Shown one piece after another: positions 34,156 through 43,637 of a DNA stretch of 64,000 nucleotides. The notes beneath the pieces were generated by a model. The model did not search any database. It was not told where the DNA came from and saw nothing but the letters and a program-made list of their open reading frames with translations. The position numbers and the translations under genes were made by a program. Origin of the DNA: Nocardiopsis sinuspersici (lineage in GTDB: Bacteria > Actinomycetota > Actinomycetes > Streptosporangiales > Streptosporangiaceae). The number at the start of each line of letters is the position of its first letter. Positions within the stretch are counted from its first letter, which is position 1. The stretch is taken from positions 124,001 through 188,000 of the forward strand of contig VWVT01000001.1 in assembly GCA_008638415.1 (NCBI GenBank), written 5' to 3'.

Positions 34156-35658
34156 TCAGTCTCCGGAGGGCTTCACGATCGGGAAAAGGACAGTTTCCCG
34201 GATGTTCTTTCCCGTGAAGGCCATGAGCAGCCGGTCGATACCGACGCCCACCCCGCCGGTCGGCGGCATGCCGTACTCCAGCGCGCGCAGGAAGTCCTCG
34301 TCCAACTGCATCGCCTCGGGGTCGCCCTCGGCGGCCATCAGCGACTGCCGGGTGAGGCGCTCACGCTGCTCGACCGGGTCGACCAGCTCCGAGTACCCGG
34401 TGCCCAGCTCCATGCCGAAGCCGATCAGGTCCCACTTCTCGGTGAGCAGCGGGTCCTCGCGGTGCTGGCGGGTGAGCGGGCTCGTCTCCACCGGGAAGTC
34501 CCGTACGAAGGTGGGCTGGACGAGCGTGTGCTCCACCAGCTCCTCGAAGAGGTGCTCGACGAGCTTGCCCTGGCCCCAGTCGGGGCCGTACTCGACGCCC
34601 CTGGCGTCGGCTAGGCGCCGGACCTCCTCGATCGGGGTCCGCGGACCGACCTCGGCCTCCAGCGCCTCGGAGACAGCGCCGTACAGGGTGACCTGCGGCC
34701 ACTCCCCGCCCAGGTCGTAGGACTGGCCGTCACGCTCGATCACGGTGGAGCCGAACACGGCACGCGCCGCCTCCTGGAAGAGCTCCCGGGTCACGTCGGC
34801 CATGACGTTGTAGTCGGCGTAGGCCTGGTAGAACTCCAGCATCGTGAACTCGGGGTTGTGCGTGGAGTCCGCGCCCTCGTTGCGGAAGTTCCGGTTGATC
34901 TCGAAGACCTTCTCCAGGCCGCCCACCACCAGCCGCTTGAGCGACAGCTCCGGGGCGATACGCAGGTACAGGTCCATGTCGTAGGCGTTGATGTGGGTGA
35001 CGAACGGGCGCGCCGTGGCGCCTCCGTGCACCCGCATCAGCATGGGCGTCTCGACCTCGATGAAGTCGCGGGAGCTGAGCCCCTCCCGGATCGCCCGGAT
35101 GGCGGCCGAGCGGCGGCGCACCATCTGCTGGGACTCGGGGTTGACGATGAGGTCGACGTAGCGCTGGCGCACCCGCGCCTCGGGGTCGGTCAGGCCCTTG
35201 TGCTTCTCCGGCAGCGGGCGCAGGCACTTGGCCGTGAGCGTCCAGCCGCGTACCAGGATCGACAGCTCGCCGCGGCGGGAGGTGATGACCTCTCCCTCCA
35301 CGCCCACGTGGTCGCCGAGGTCGACGTCGGCCTTCCAGGCGTCCAGGCGCTCCTTGCCCACCTGGTCCAGGGAGAGCATGATCTGGACGTCGCCGGTCTC
35401 GTCGCGCAGCGTCGCGAAGCACAGCTTGCCGCCGGTGCGGTAGAGCATGACGCGGCCGGCGACGGAGACCTCCACACCCGTACGGGTGTCCGCCTCCAGG
35501 CCCTGGTGTTTGTCTCGCACGGCTCCGATCGACGTCGTCCGCGGGAAGGTCACGGGGAAGGGGTCGGTGCCCTCCTCACGCAGCCGGTCCAGCTTCTGCC
35601 GCCGGACACGCATCTGTTCGGGCAGGTCGTCGTAGGTGTCGTCGTGCGCGTGGTTCAC
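34156..35658 (-). CDS. lysS: Lysine--tRNA ligase, class II
   Basis: A 500-residue aminoacyl-tRNA synthetase. The N-terminal OB fold ([23 protein letters not shown]) is followed by class II catalytic motifs: motif 2 in [20 protein letters not shown] and motif 3 in GVGIDRLLM. Length fits LysS. GTG at 35658 starts [13 protein letters not shown] lies 7 nt before it and no Shine-Dalgarno is seen, so a leaderless mRNA is likely. The frame stays open far upstream through the antisense of the CDF gene, which is not part of LysS. Confidence 0.95.
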   Translation of the reverse strand: MNHAHDDTYDDLPEQMRVRRQKLDRLREEGTDPFPVTFPRTTSIGAVRDKHQGLEADTRTGVEVSVAGRVMLYRTGGKLCFATLRDETGDVQIMLSLDQVGKERLDAWKADVDLGDHVGVEGEVITSRRGELSILVRGWTLTAKCLRPLPEKHKGLTDPEARVRQRYVDLIVNPESQQMVRRRSAAIRAIREGLSSRDFIEVETPMLMRVHGGATARPFVTHINAYDMDLYLRIAPELSLKRLVVGGLEKVFEINRNFRNEGADSTHNPEFTMLEFYQAYADYNVMADVTRELFQEAARAVFGSTVIERDGQSYDLGGEWPQVTLYGAVSEALEAEVGPRTPIEEVRRLADARGVEYGPDWGQGKLVEHLFEELVEHTLVQPTFVRDFPVETSPLTRQHREDPLLTEKWDLIGFGMELGTGYSELVDPVEQRERLTRQSLMAAEGDPEAMQLDEDFLRALEYGMPPTGGVGVGIDRLLMAFTGKNIRETVLFPIVKPSGD

Positions 35659-35665
35659 GCGCACG

Positions 35666-35671
35666 ATCCTA
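35666..35671 (-). promoter_or_regulatory. Candidate leaderless -10 box of lysS
   Basis: TAGGAT on the minus strand, separated by 7 nt from the GTG start, without a ribosome binding site between. Matches the arrangement at radA and folP. Confidence 0.55.
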
Positions 35672-35850
35672 CCGGCGTCCCGGCGCCCGGCCGACCGGTC
35701 CGCCGGTCGCGCCCGGCCCCGCGGGGGCCGGGACGGCGGGGGCGCGGGACGGGCCCGGGCGAGTCCGGTCACTAGTATTGCGCTGCCCCACCCCGGCGTT
35801 TTTCCGGCGTTTTCCGACCAAGAGCAGTACCTACGAGAGATGGACCACTG

Positions 35851-36798
35851 GTGAGTGTTGAGGGAAGCACGAAGGCCGTCGTCATGGCCCTGTGCGCGAA
35901 TCTGGGAATCGCCGCGACCAAGTTCGTGGCCTACGCCCTGACCGGATCGTCGTCGATGCTGGCCGAGGCCATCCACTCGGTCGCCGACTCCGGCAACCAG
36001 GCGCTGCTGCTCATCGGCGGCAAGCGTGCCCGCCGGGGCGCCACCGCGGAGCACCCCTTCGGGTACGGCCGCGAACGCTACGTGTACTCGTTCATGGTGG
36101 CGATCGTGCTGTTCAGTCTCGGCGGCCTGTTCGCCCTCTACGAGGCCTGGCACAAGCTCTCCCACCCCGAGCCCATCACGAGTTGGCAGTGGGTGCCCGT
36201 GGCCGTGCTGCTGGTCGCGATCGCGCTGGAGTCGTCCGCCATGCGCACCGCGATCAAGGAGTCCAACGCGGTCCGCGGCAACGCGAGCTGGGTGCAGTTC
36301 ATCCGCCGCTCCAAGTCCCCGGAGCTGCCCGTCATCCTGCTGGAGGACGCGGGCGCGCTGGTCGGCCTGGTGTTCGCCCTGATCGGCGTCAGCCTGACCC
36401 TGGTCACCGGCAACGGCGTGTGGGACGGCCTGGGGACCGCCGCCATCGGCGTCCTGCTGGTGGTCATCGCGATCGTGCTGGCCATCGAGGTCAAGAGCCT
36501 GCTGATCGGCGAGTCGGCGACCGTCGAGAACGTCCAGGCGATCCGCAGGGCCATCGAGTCGGTCGACGCCGTGGACCGCCTGATCCACATGCGCACCATG
36601 CACGTGGGCCCCGAGGAGCTGCTGGTGGCCGCCAAGGTCGCCGTGGACGCCCGGGACGACGCGGGCCGGGTGACCGAGGCGATCAACGAGGCCGAGGACC
36701 GTATCCGCTCCTCGGTGCCCATCGCCACGCTGGTCTACATCGAGCCGGACCTGTTCCGGGCCGACCACGCCGTGCCGAGGACGCCCGGATCCGTCTGA
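35851..36798 (+). CDS. Cation diffusion facilitator family transporter
   Basis: A 315-residue membrane protein that probably exports divalent metal ions (zinc, iron or manganese class) in exchange for protons. Six hydrophobic segments are visible; helix 2 carries the metal motif AEAIHSVADSGNQ (HxxxD) and helix 5 the acidic LLEDAGALVGLVFA, followed by a cytoplasmic regulatory domain (VDRLIHMRTMHVGPEELLVAAKVAVD). Only one His-Asp set is classical, as in a broader SLC30A9-like group. GTG at 35851. It is divergent from lysS and convergent with coaX. Confidence 0.85.
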   Translation: MSVEGSTKAVVMALCANLGIAATKFVAYALTGSSSMLAEAIHSVADSGNQALLLIGGKRARRGATAEHPFGYGRERYVYSFMVAIVLFSLGGLFALYEAWHKLSHPEPITSWQWVPVAVLLVAIALESSAMRTAIKESNAVRGNASWVQFIRRSKSPELPVILLEDAGALVGLVFALIGVSLTLVTGNGVWDGLGTAAIGVLLVVIAIVLAIEVKSLLIGESATVENVQAIRRAIESVDAVDRLIHMRTMHVGPEELLVAAKVAVDARDDAGRVTEAINEAEDRIRSSVPIATLVYIEPDLFRADHAVPRTPGSV

Positions 36799-36805
36799 CA
36801 CGGGC

Positions 36806-36832
36806 TCCGGGGCGGGGAGCGCCCGCCCCGGA
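36806..36832. terminator. Bidirectional terminator between CDF gene and coaX
   Basis: TCCGGGGCGGG (36806-36816) pairs perfectly with 36822-36832 around a 5-nt loop, between facing stop codons. Confidence 0.8.
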
Positions 36833-36848
36833 ACCGGCCCCGGCCGGG

Positions 36849-37631
36849 TCAGCCGACGTTGCGCGCGAAGACCAGCCGCAGGCCGATGAGGGTCAGCCAC
36901 GGCTCGTGCAGGTCGACGGTCTCGCACTCGCCGACGACCGTGGAGGCGAGCCCGCCGGTGGCGACCACGGTCACGTCGTCGGGTGAGTCGGTGAGTTCGG
37001 CGACCATGCGGTCGACGATCCCGTCTACCTGGCCCGCGAAGCCGAACACGATGCCCGAGCGCAGCGCCTCGGTGGTGTTCTTGGCGATGGCCGACCGCGG
37101 CCTGACGATCTCCACCATGTGCAACTGGGCGCCGCGCCGGGACAGTGCGTCCACGGAGATGTCGATACCCGGGGCGATGGCGCCGCCCACGTACTCCCCC
37201 CGGGCGCTGATGGCGTCGAAGGTCGTCGCGGTGCCGAAGTCCACCACCACCGCCGGACCTCCGTAGAGGTGGGTGGCGGCCAGCGCGTTGATGATCCGGT
37301 CGCTGCCCACCTCCTTGGGGTTGTCCATCCGGATCGGCACGCCGGTCTTGACGCCGGGTTCGACGATCACGGCGGGGATGTCACCGAAGTGGCGGCGGAA
37401 CATGTCGCGCATCTCGTGCTGTACCGACGGCACCGAGCAGCACATGGCGATCCCGTCGATCTCGTCGGGCCCGTTCAGGCTGCTGCCCTCGACGAGGCCC
37501 CTCAGCACCACGGACCACTCGTCCGCGGTGCGCCGCGTGTCGGTCCCCACCCTCCAGTGTTCGAGAAGGTCGTCGGCTTCGAAGAGACCGAACACCGTCT
37601 CGGAGTTACCGACGTCGATCGCGAGCAGCAT
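36849..37631 (-). CDS. coaX: Type III pantothenate kinase
   Basis: A 260-residue cytoplasmic kinase for the first step of CoA synthesis (pantothenate to 4'-phosphopantothenate). ASKHA-fold motifs are present: MLLAIDVGNSETVFGLF (phosphate loop), VGSDRIINALAA, VVDFGTATTFDAIS and GGAIAPGI. Type III enzymes need a monovalent cation and are not inhibited by CoA. ATG at 37631. It follows the nadBC gene by 64 bp on the same strand, next to panC one gene further, so vitamin cofactor genes are clustered. Confidence 0.95.
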   Translation of the reverse strand: MLLAIDVGNSETVFGLFEADDLLEHWRVGTDTRRTADEWSVVLRGLVEGSSLNGPDEIDGIAMCCSVPSVQHEMRDMFRRHFGDIPAVIVEPGVKTGVPIRMDNPKEVGSDRIINALAATHLYGGPAVVVDFGTATTFDAISARGEYVGGAIAPGIDISVDALSRRGAQLHMVEIVRPRSAIAKNTTEALRSGIVFGFAGQVDGIVDRMVAELTDSPDDVTVVATGGLASTVVGECETVDLHEPWLTLIGLRLVFARNVG

Positions 37632-37695
37632 GCTGGGGGCCTCATCCGTGGTCGAAGTGGTGTGTTCTCAGGGAATCTTCCACCAACCGGGGCAC

Positions 37696-40380
37696 TCACA
37701 ACAGGTCGAGTGCGATATCCAGTGCCGGACTGGAGTGGGTGAGCGCGCCGACCGCCAGGTAGTCGACCCCGGTGCGGGCCACGTCGCCCGCCACGTCCAG
37801 GGTCAGTCCGCCGGAGGACTCCAGCCGCGCACGGCCCGCGACCAGCGCGACCGCCTCGCGGAGCCGCTCGACGGGGAAGTTGTCGAGGAGGATCTCCTCC
37901 GCACCCGCGGCGATGGCGTCCTCGATCTGGTCGATCCGGTCCACCTCGACCTCCAGGGGCAGGTCGGGGAAGCGCGCGCGGATGGCGCGGACCGCCTCAC
38001 CGACGCCTCCGGCGGCGACCACGTGGTTGTCCTTGACCAGGCCGGCGTCGCTGAGGCCGTAGCGGTGGTTGACCCCGCCACCGCAGCGCACCGCGTACTT
38101 CTCCAGGGCGCGCAGCCCGGGCCGGGTCTTGCGGCTGTCGCGGATCCGGGCGCCGGTCCCGGTCACGGCGTCCACCCAGGCGCGGGTGGCGGTGGCGATT
38201 CCGGACATGTGGGTGAGGAAGTTCAGGGCGGTCCGCTCCGCGGTGAGCAGGTCGCGGGTGCGGGCGTTGACGGTCATCAGCACGTCGCCGCGCTTGACCG
38301 CGGCGCCGTCCTCCACGGTCCGGTGCGCCTCCAGGGCGCCGTCGCAGACCATCCAGAACACGAGCTCGGCGAGCGGGAGCCCGCTGACGGTGCCGTCCGC
38401 GCGGGCCACCACGTGCGCGGTGCGCACCTGGTCGGCCGGGATCGTGGCGACGGTGGTGACGTCGATGCCCGGACCGGCGGTGAGGTCCTCGGACAGGGCG
38501 CGGCGGACCAGGTCCACGTGGGACTCGGAGGGCGCGGTGTGGGCGAGGGTGAACTCGGCGCGGGAGTCCGGGTCCGGGCGCCCCGGAAGGCGGGAGCCCC
38601 CCGCCTCTCCCGTGCCTGGCTCGCTCCCCGCCGACGGCACGTCCGACGCCTCCGGAACCCCGCCGGCGCCCGAACCGGCGAGGGGAAGGGTGATGGCGTC
38701 CAGCTCCGCGACGAGCTCGGGCGGCAGTGAGGGCGTCCAGTCCTCGTCGGTGGTCACGGCGGTGTTCCCTTCCAGTCGGACGACGACGGGCCGGATCCGG
38801 AGTCCGGGCCGGGGCTCGGGGTGGTCGGCTCGCTGGTGGGAGCCCCTGCTCTCGGTCCTGTGCAGCGCGGCGGCGGCCACGAGCCGGGCCACGGTGAGCA
38901 GGTTGGCGGTCTCCCAGGCGGCCACGTCGGGGGTGGCCGGGGAGGACGGGCGGGCGAGGGCGTCGAGTTCGGCGGCCAGCCCGGCCAGCCCCTCACCGGT
39001 GCGCAGGACCCCGGCGTGGCGCGACATCAGGGTACGCACCCGGGCGGCGCAGGCGGGGTCCGCGAGCGGTGTGACGGTTCCGGAGGCGACGCCGCGCGCG
39101 GGCCGGGGCACGGGCGGCGCCTCGGCCAGGCGCCGGGCGATCCGGTCGGCGTAGACCAGACCTTCCAGCAGGGAGTTGGAGGCGAGCCGGTTGGCGCCGT
39201 GCACCCCGGTGCGGGCGACCTCGCCGACGGCCCACAGGCCGGGGACCGAGGTACGGCCGTCGATGTCGACCTCGGCGCCGCCGGAGGCGTAGTGGGCGGC
39301 CGGGGCGACGGGGACGGGCTGGACGAGCGGGTCGATGCCGTGCTCGCGGCAGGAGGCGAGGATGGTCGGGAAGCGCCTCTCCCAGGTGGCCCGGCCGAAG
39401 TGGCGGGTCTCCAGGTAGACGTGGTCGACGCCCTGCTCGGCCATGGTGCGGGCGATGGTGCGCGCCACCACGTCGCGCGGGGCCAGGTCGGCCAGCTCGT
39501 GGACGCCCTCCATGACGCGGTCTCCCCCGGCGTCCACGAGGTAGGCGCCCTCGCCGCGCAGGGCCTCGGAGACGAGGGGCTGGCGGCCGCGCGCCTCGGG
39601 GCCGAGCCAGAGCACGGTGGGGTGGAACTGGATGAACTCCAGGTCGCGCAGGCGCGCCCCGGCCCGGGCGGCCAGGGCGAGGCCGTCGCCGGTGGACACG
39701 GGCGGGTTGGTGGTGGCGGCGAAGATCTGCCCCATGCCCCCGGTGGCCAGGACCACGGCGGGGGTGAGGACGGCGCCGACGCCGTCGCGCGCGCCCTCGC
39801 CCATGACGTGCAGGGTGGCGCCGCGGACGGCCCCGGTCCCGGGGTCGCGCAGGGTGTCCAGGGCGACGGCGTGCTCGATGGCCTCGATGCGCTCCTCGGC
39901 GAGGACGGCGGCGACGAGGGCGCGCTGGATCTCGGCACCGGTGGCGTCGCCGCCCGCGTGCGCGACGCGGTCGGCGCGGTGGCCGCCCTCCCGGGTGAGC
40001 GCGAGGCCGCCGTCGTCGGTGCGGTCGAACTCGGCGCCCAGGCCGATGAGCCAGCGCAGGGCGTCGGGGCCCTCGGTGGCCAGGACGTTGACGGCGTGGG
40101 GGTCGGACAGGCCCGCCCCGGCCAGGTGGGTGTCGACCATGTGGGCGACGGGCCCGTCCTCGGGGGCCATGGCGGCGGCGATCCCGCCCTGGGCGTAGGC
40201 GGTGGAGCCGGTGGACAGCCGGTCCTTGGTGACGAGCACGACACGTCCGCGCTCGGTGAGCTGGACGTAGCGCAGTGCGGTGCTCAGGCCCGCGATGCCC
40301 GATCCGACGACCGCGACGTCGGCCTCGACGGTCCACCCGGGTTCGGGTGCGTCGAGCCGTGTCTGGGTGGATGTGCTCAT
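37696..40380 (-). CDS. nadB-nadC: L-aspartate oxidase / quinolinate phosphoribosyltransferase fusion (NadB-NadC)
   Basis: A single 894-codon frame covering two NAD-synthesis enzymes usually made separately. Residues about 1-565 are the flavoprotein NadB (VVGSGIAGLSTAL, QFHPTVLWL, LRGEGAYLV, HYASGGAEVDIDG, VHGANRLASNSLLEGL), which oxidises aspartate to iminoaspartate. Residues about 621-894 are NadC (RDSRKTRPGLRALEKYAVRCGG, HRYGLSDAGLVKDNHV, ILLDNF), which makes nicotinate mononucleotide from quinolinate. A Pro/Gly/Ser-rich linker of about 55 residues joins them without a stop. No NadA is present here. Internal initiation of NadC is possible but no ribosome binding site is seen before the candidate GTG at 38517. 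Confidence 0.88.
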   Translation of the reverse strand: MSTSTQTRLDAPEPGWTVEADVAVVGSGIAGLSTALRYVQLTERGRVVLVTKDRLSTGSTAYAQGGIAAAMAPEDGPVAHMVDTHLAGAGLSDPHAVNVLATEGPDALRWLIGLGAEFDRTDDGGLALTREGGHRADRVAHAGGDATGAEIQRALVAAVLAEERIEAIEHAVALDTLRDPGTGAVRGATLHVMGEGARDGVGAVLTPAVVLATGGMGQIFAATTNPPVSTGDGLALAARAGARLRDLEFIQFHPTVLWLGPEARGRQPLVSEALRGEGAYLVDAGGDRVMEGVHELADLAPRDVVARTIARTMAEQGVDHVYLETRHFGRATWERRFPTILASCREHGIDPLVQPVPVAPAAHYASGGAEVDIDGRTSVPGLWAVGEVARTGVHGANRLASNSLLEGLVYADRIARRLAEAPPVPRPARGVASGTVTPLADPACAARVRTLMSRHAGVLRTGEGLAGLAAELDALARPSSPATPDVAAWETANLLTVARLVAAAALHRTESRGSHQRADHPEPRPGLRIRPVVVRLEGNTAVTTDEDWTPSLPPELVAELDAITLPLAGSGAGGVPEASDVPSAGSEPGTGEAGGSRLPGRPDPDSRAEFTLAHTAPSESHVDLVRRALSEDLTAGPGIDVTTVATIPADQVRTAHVVARADGTVSGLPLAELVFWMVCDGALEAHRTVEDGAAVKRGDVLMTVNARTRDLLTAERTALNFLTHMSGIATATRAWVDAVTGTGARIRDSRKTRPGLRALEKYAVRCGGGVNHRYGLSDAGLVKDNHVVAAGGVGEAVRAIRARFPDLPLEVEVDRIDQIEDAIAAGAEEILLDNFPVERLREAVALVAGRARLESSGGLTLDVAGDVARTGVDYLAVGALTHSSPALDIALDLL

Positions 40381-40459
40381 CTGGGTTCTCTTTTCCGGGG
40401 CGCCGCCGGTGCGCGACGCGGCCGTGTCGTGGTCCGGACCGGTGGGGGGCCGGACACGG

Positions 40460-41338
40460 CTACAGGGTCACCGACACGTTGTCGATGAGCCGGGTCGTGC
40501 CCACGCGGGCGGCGACGGCGAGGACCGCCTCGCCCTCGTGGTCCGCGGGGGCTTCGGCGAAGGTCGCGGGGTCGACCAGCGCGAGGTAGTCGGGTTCGAC
40601 GGGCGGTTCGGCCCCGGCGGCCTCCTCCAGGACGGCCCGCGCGGCGGCGCGGACGGCGTCGGGGCCGTCGGCCGCGGCGCGGCGGCCCGCCGTCAGGGCG
40701 CGGGACAGGGACAGGGCGCTGGCGCGCTCGGCGTCGGAGAGGTAGACGTTGCGGCTGGAGGAGGCCAGGCCGTCGGGATCGCGCTGGACGGGAACGCCGG
40801 CGATCTCCACGGGCATGTCCAGGTCGGCGACCATGCGGCGGACGAGGGCGATCTGCTGGGCGTCCTTCTCCCCGAAGACCGCGAGGTCCGGTCGGACCAG
40901 GTGGAACAGCTTGGCGACCACGGTGAGGACCCCGGTGAAATGCCCGGGGCGTGAGGCGCCCTCGAGCCGCTCGCCCATGGCGCCGGCGTCGACGGTGACC
41001 ATCTGCGGGAGGGGGTACATGGTCTCGACGGCGGGGGCGAAGACGACGTCCACGCCCTCCTCGGCGCACAGCGCGGTGTCGCCGGGCAGGTCGCGCGGGT
41101 AGCGGTCGAGGTCCTCGTCCGGGCCGAACTGGAGCGGGTTGACGAAGACGCTGACGACCACGGTGTCGGCACGGTCCCGGGCCAGCCGCATGAGGCTGCG
41201 GTGGCCCCCGTGCAGGGCGCCCATGGTGGGGACGAGGGCGACGCTCCCGGCATCGGAGAGGGCGCCGCGCAGCTCGTCGGGCGTGTGCGCGACGAGGGGC
41301 CTGCCGGTGGTCGCGGAGTGGGGTGCGGGCTTGGTCAT
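40460..41338 (-). CDS. panC: Pantothenate synthetase (pantoate--beta-alanine ligase)
   Basis: A 292-residue enzyme joining pantoate and beta-alanine with ATP to make pantothenate. Signatures are present in order: [57 protein letters not shown] and [12 protein letters not shown]. Length fits PanC. ATG at 41338 ([12 protein letters not shown]) was chosen; the frame is open to 41569 through the antisense of the next gene. Together with coaX nearby it gives pantothenate and CoA synthesis; panB and panD are not in the window. Confidence 0.95.
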   Translation of the reverse strand: MTKPAPHSATTGRPLVAHTPDELRGALSDAGSVALVPTMGALHGGHRSLMRLARDRADTVVVSVFVNPLQFGPDEDLDRYPRDLPGDTALCAEEGVDVVFAPAVETMYPLPQMVTVDAGAMGERLEGASRPGHFTGVLTVVAKLFHLVRPDLAVFGEKDAQQIALVRRMVADLDMPVEIAGVPVQRDPDGLASSSRNVYLSDAERASALSLSRALTAGRRAAADGPDAVRAAARAVLEEAAGAEPPVEPDYLALVDPATFAEAPADHEGEAVLAVAARVGTTRLIDNVSVTL

Positions 41339-41402
41339 CGGTGGGTTTCCCGTGGTGGTGTCCTGTGCGCGGGCGGCGGGGGCGCCGTGGTCGGGGCAGG
41401 CC

Positions 41403-42287
41403 TCAGCGGCGGAGGACGTCGAGCAGGCGCGCGGCGTCCTCGGGTTTGAGCATCCCGGCGTTGATGGCGCGGTCGGCGGTGAGCCGGGCGAGTTCGACGT
41501 AGCTGGCCACGCTCTCGGGGGCGTTCTCGCGCAACTGCTCGATGTGTCCGGCGACGGTCCCGGCGTCACCGCGCAGGACGGGCCCGCTCAGGCCGTGGAT
41601 GCCCAGGCGCAGGGCGTTGTCCAGGGCGGCGCTGAGCATGGGGGCGAGCACGCGTCCGGGTTCGGGTACGCCGGCGGAGACGAGCAGGGCGGCGCTGTCG
41701 GCGACCAGGGTGACCAGGTGGTTGGCGCCCCCGGCGAGGGCCGCGTGGTAGAGCGTGCGCTTGTCCTCGGGGATCCACACGGGTTCGGCGCCCATCTCGA
41801 CGACGAGGGCCTCGGCGATGGGGCGCAGCTGCTCGGGCGCGGTGATGCCGAAGGCGCAGTTGGCGAGGCGGTCGACGTCCTCGTCGCGGCCGGTGAAGGT
41901 CATGGCGGGGTGGAGCGCGAGCGGGAGGGCCCCGGCGACGGTGGCCGGGGCGAGGACGCCGTAGCCGTGGGCGCCGCTGGTGTGGACGAGGATCTTGCCG
42001 CGCAGGTCGGTTCCGGTGGAGGCGAGGCCCTCGACGAGGTCGGGCAGGGCGTCGTCGGGAACGGTGAGCAGGACGAGGTCGCAGGCCTCGGCCACCTGGG
42101 CCGGTTCGAGGACGCGGGCGGTGGGCAGGCGGTCGGTGACGCGTTCCTTGGAGGACTCCGAGACCGCGGAGGCGGCGACGACCTTGTGTCCGGCCCGGCC
42201 CAGTGCCCGGCCGAGGACGGAGCCGACCCGGCCGGGGCCGATGACGCCGACCCGTAGACGGGCGGGGCGTCCCTGCGTCGTCTCCAT
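41403..42287 (-). CDS. DUF2520 Rossmann-like dehydrogenase family protein
   Basis: A 294-residue protein with an N-terminal NAD(P)-binding fold ([24 protein letters not shown]) and the helical DUF2520 C-domain ([27 protein letters not shown]), resembling 6-phosphogluconate or ketopantoate reductase-like enzymes. Actinobacteria keep this gene immediately before panC; a role as a ketopantoate reductase has been considered but is not established here. ATG at 42287 has GAGGGGGG about nine bases upstream. The gap to panC is 64 bp, so a shared transcript is likely. Confidence 0.8.
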   Translation of the reverse strand: METTQGRPARLRVGVIGPGRVGSVLGRALGRAGHKVVAASAVSESSKERVTDRLPTARVLEPAQVAEACDLVLLTVPDDALPDLVEGLASTGTDLRGKILVHTSGAHGYGVLAPATVAGALPLALHPAMTFTGRDEDVDRLANCAFGITAPEQLRPIAEALVVEMGAEPVWIPEDKRTLYHAALAGGANHLVTLVADSAALLVSAGVPEPGRVLAPMLSAALDNALRLGIHGLSGPVLRGDAGTVAGHIEQLRENAPESVASYVELARLTADRAINAGMLKPEDAARLLDVLRR

Positions 42288-42456
42288 GTGCGTGCCCCCT
42301 CGTGGTGCGGTGCGTCTGGTGCGTCCGAGTCCTGCCGCGACGTGACGCCTGAGCACACGATAGCCCTCTTGGAGCGGTGACCTGCCGCCCCGCCCCCGTG
42401 CACGCACGTGGGGACGGACACGGTGTGTCCGCCCCCACGTCCGGCCTCCGGTCCCC

Positions 42457-42699
42457 CTAGTTCTGGATGATCACTCCGGAGTTGAAGCAGGAGGCGAGGG
42501 ACCTGCCCAGGACGGCGTTGGAGTTGCCGCAGCCCGTGTTCTCGTTCATGACGCCGTTGACGTAGGACAGGTTGTCGCTGAGGTCGGATCCGTGGTTGGA
42601 GGTCCAGGTGCCGACGTGCGCCGCCGCCGGTGCGGCGGTGAGGAGGACCCCGGCGGAGGCGAGGATCACGGCGCCGGTGGCGAGCGTCTTCTTGAGCAC
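42457..42699 (-). CDS. Chaplin-like secreted small protein, divergent
   Basis: An 80-residue secreted peptide. Signal peptide MLKKTLATGAVILASAGV through AAPAAA is followed by about 53 mature residues: HVGTWTSNHGSDLSDNLSYV, two cysteines around a Gly/Asn/Ser turn (GCGNSNAVLGRSLASC) and SGVIIQN. The signal peptide and the Cys-Gly-Asn plus second Cys spacing parallel the chaplin gene at 43154, but the VPVNVCGN motif is lost. Probably a paralogue, with a surface role in hyphae inferred. GTG 42699 has AAGGAG upstream. Confidence 0.65.
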   Translation of the reverse strand: MLKKTLATGAVILASAGVLLTAAPAAAHVGTWTSNHGSDLSDNLSYVNGVMNENTGCGNSNAVLGRSLASCFNSGVIIQN

Positions 42700-43027
42700 T
42701 GCGCGTCTCCTTCTGTGTCCGGTCGGGGGACCGCCGGACTGGTGGTCTTCCGTCGGCGCCTTGGTGCGCCGAGACGGAAGTTACCCCCGGAGGACCCTCG
42801 CCCACCCGCGTTGAACTGGGTTTATGGCGAGGACCCCTCCGGTGTTGACACTCTGTGGCCGCCCGTCCCGGGGTCGATCGGGACAAAGGTTCCACATCGT
42901 CGGGAGGGGTGAATCCGCAGCGTCACGGGCGGACGTGTTTCCAGACGGGTGCCAATGGGTGGTTGCGGTCGACCGGGACGGGCGGGACACGGAAGGGGCG
43001 GGCCCCGCCCTGTCCGGGACACGGCGA

Positions 43028-43059
43028 AGGCGCCACCCCGTTGTCACGGAGTGGCGCCT
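43028..43059 (-). terminator. Second hairpin downstream of chaplin gene
   Basis: AGGCGCCAC (43028-43036) pairs with GTGGCGCCT (43051-43059), 14-nt loop that can partly pair. It lies about 95 bp beyond the chaplin stop and could back up the nearer terminator. Confidence 0.6.
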
Positions 43060-43085
43060 CACGCGTGGAACCCGCGGCTTCCGGC

Positions 43086-43120
43086 CGGTGCCCGGCTGGA
43101 ACGCCTCCGGCCGGGCACCG
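43086..43120 (-). terminator. Terminator of the chaplin gene
   Basis: CGGTGCCCGGC (43086-43096) pairs perfectly with GCCGGGCACCG (43110-43120), 34 bp after the stop codon at 43154. Confidence 0.75.
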
Positions 43121-43153
43121 CCGTCCGGCCGCGCCGGAGCGGCCGGCCCCGCG

Positions 43154-43393
43154 TCAGTCCTCGATGACGGTGGCGCCGGAGTCGACGCAGTTGGCGCCGG
43201 CGACGCCGAGGACGGCGATGGCGTTGCCGCAGACGTTGACCGGGACGTTCAGGTCGGCGACGAGCTGGTTGCCGCCGAGGACCGATCCGTTGCCGGAGGT
43301 GAAGACGTCGTCGGCCATGGCCGGAGTACCGGTGAACAGGACGCCCGCGGCGGCGGCGACGATGGCGCTGGCGGCGAAGGTCTTCTTCAGCAT
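43154..43393 (-). CDS. Small chaplin (DUF320 family) surface protein
   Basis: A 79-residue exported peptide. Signal peptide MLKKTFAASAIVAAAAGV to PAMA, then a single chaplin domain of about 50 residues: GNGSVLGGNQLVADLNVPVNVCGNAIAVLGVAGANC with the two cysteines of short chaplins. Chaplins assemble into amyloid-like films that lower water tension and coat aerial hyphae and spores. No LPXTG sorting signal, so it is a short, secreted type. ATG at 43393 has GGGAG. A GAACAC/GTGTTC inverted repeat lies 72-88 bp upstream. Confidence 0.85.
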   Translation of the reverse strand: MLKKTFAASAIVAAAAGVLFTGTPAMADDVFTSGNGSVLGGNQLVADLNVPVNVCGNAIAVLGVAGANCVDSGATVIED

Positions 43394-43464
43394 GTGTTTC
43401 TCCCGTCGGACCTGTTGGTGGGGGGTGCCAACCGGTCGATAACGTTGACGATGTGTATGACAGT

Positions 43465-43481
43465 GAACACTCGCCGTGTTC
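43465..43481. promoter_or_regulatory. GAACAC-N5-GTGTTC inverted repeat upstream of chaplin
   Basis: A perfect 6-5-6 inverted repeat 72-88 bp upstream of the chaplin ATG, in the region expected to hold its promoter. The binder is unknown; developmental regulation is plausible. Confidence 0.4.
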
Positions 43482-43637
43482 GGCCACCATTTAGCCATAC
43501 TCAACCGCCCCGCGTGGCCAAAATGCCGAAGTGTTGCGCGCCCGCGAGCTGGAGTTATCACCTTCAGTGCGCATCCATGTCCGACATGTGAGCCATAACT
43601 GGAAGCACTCTGACCCCTTAATGTGATGCATGACACA

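Larger units (their letters stand above)
42700..43153. other. 454-bp gap between chaplin-like genes
   Basis: Holds the promoter of the 42457-42699 gene and the terminators of the chaplin gene (43028-43059 and 43086-43120). A TTGACA hexamer at 42844 faces right, with no gene following. No further gene seen. Confidence 0.5.

Noticed and set aside
34156..36927. LysS frame extending to 36927
   Set aside because: Upstream part is antisense of the CDF transporter gene. The GTG at 35658 with a -10 box at 7 nt is the better start.
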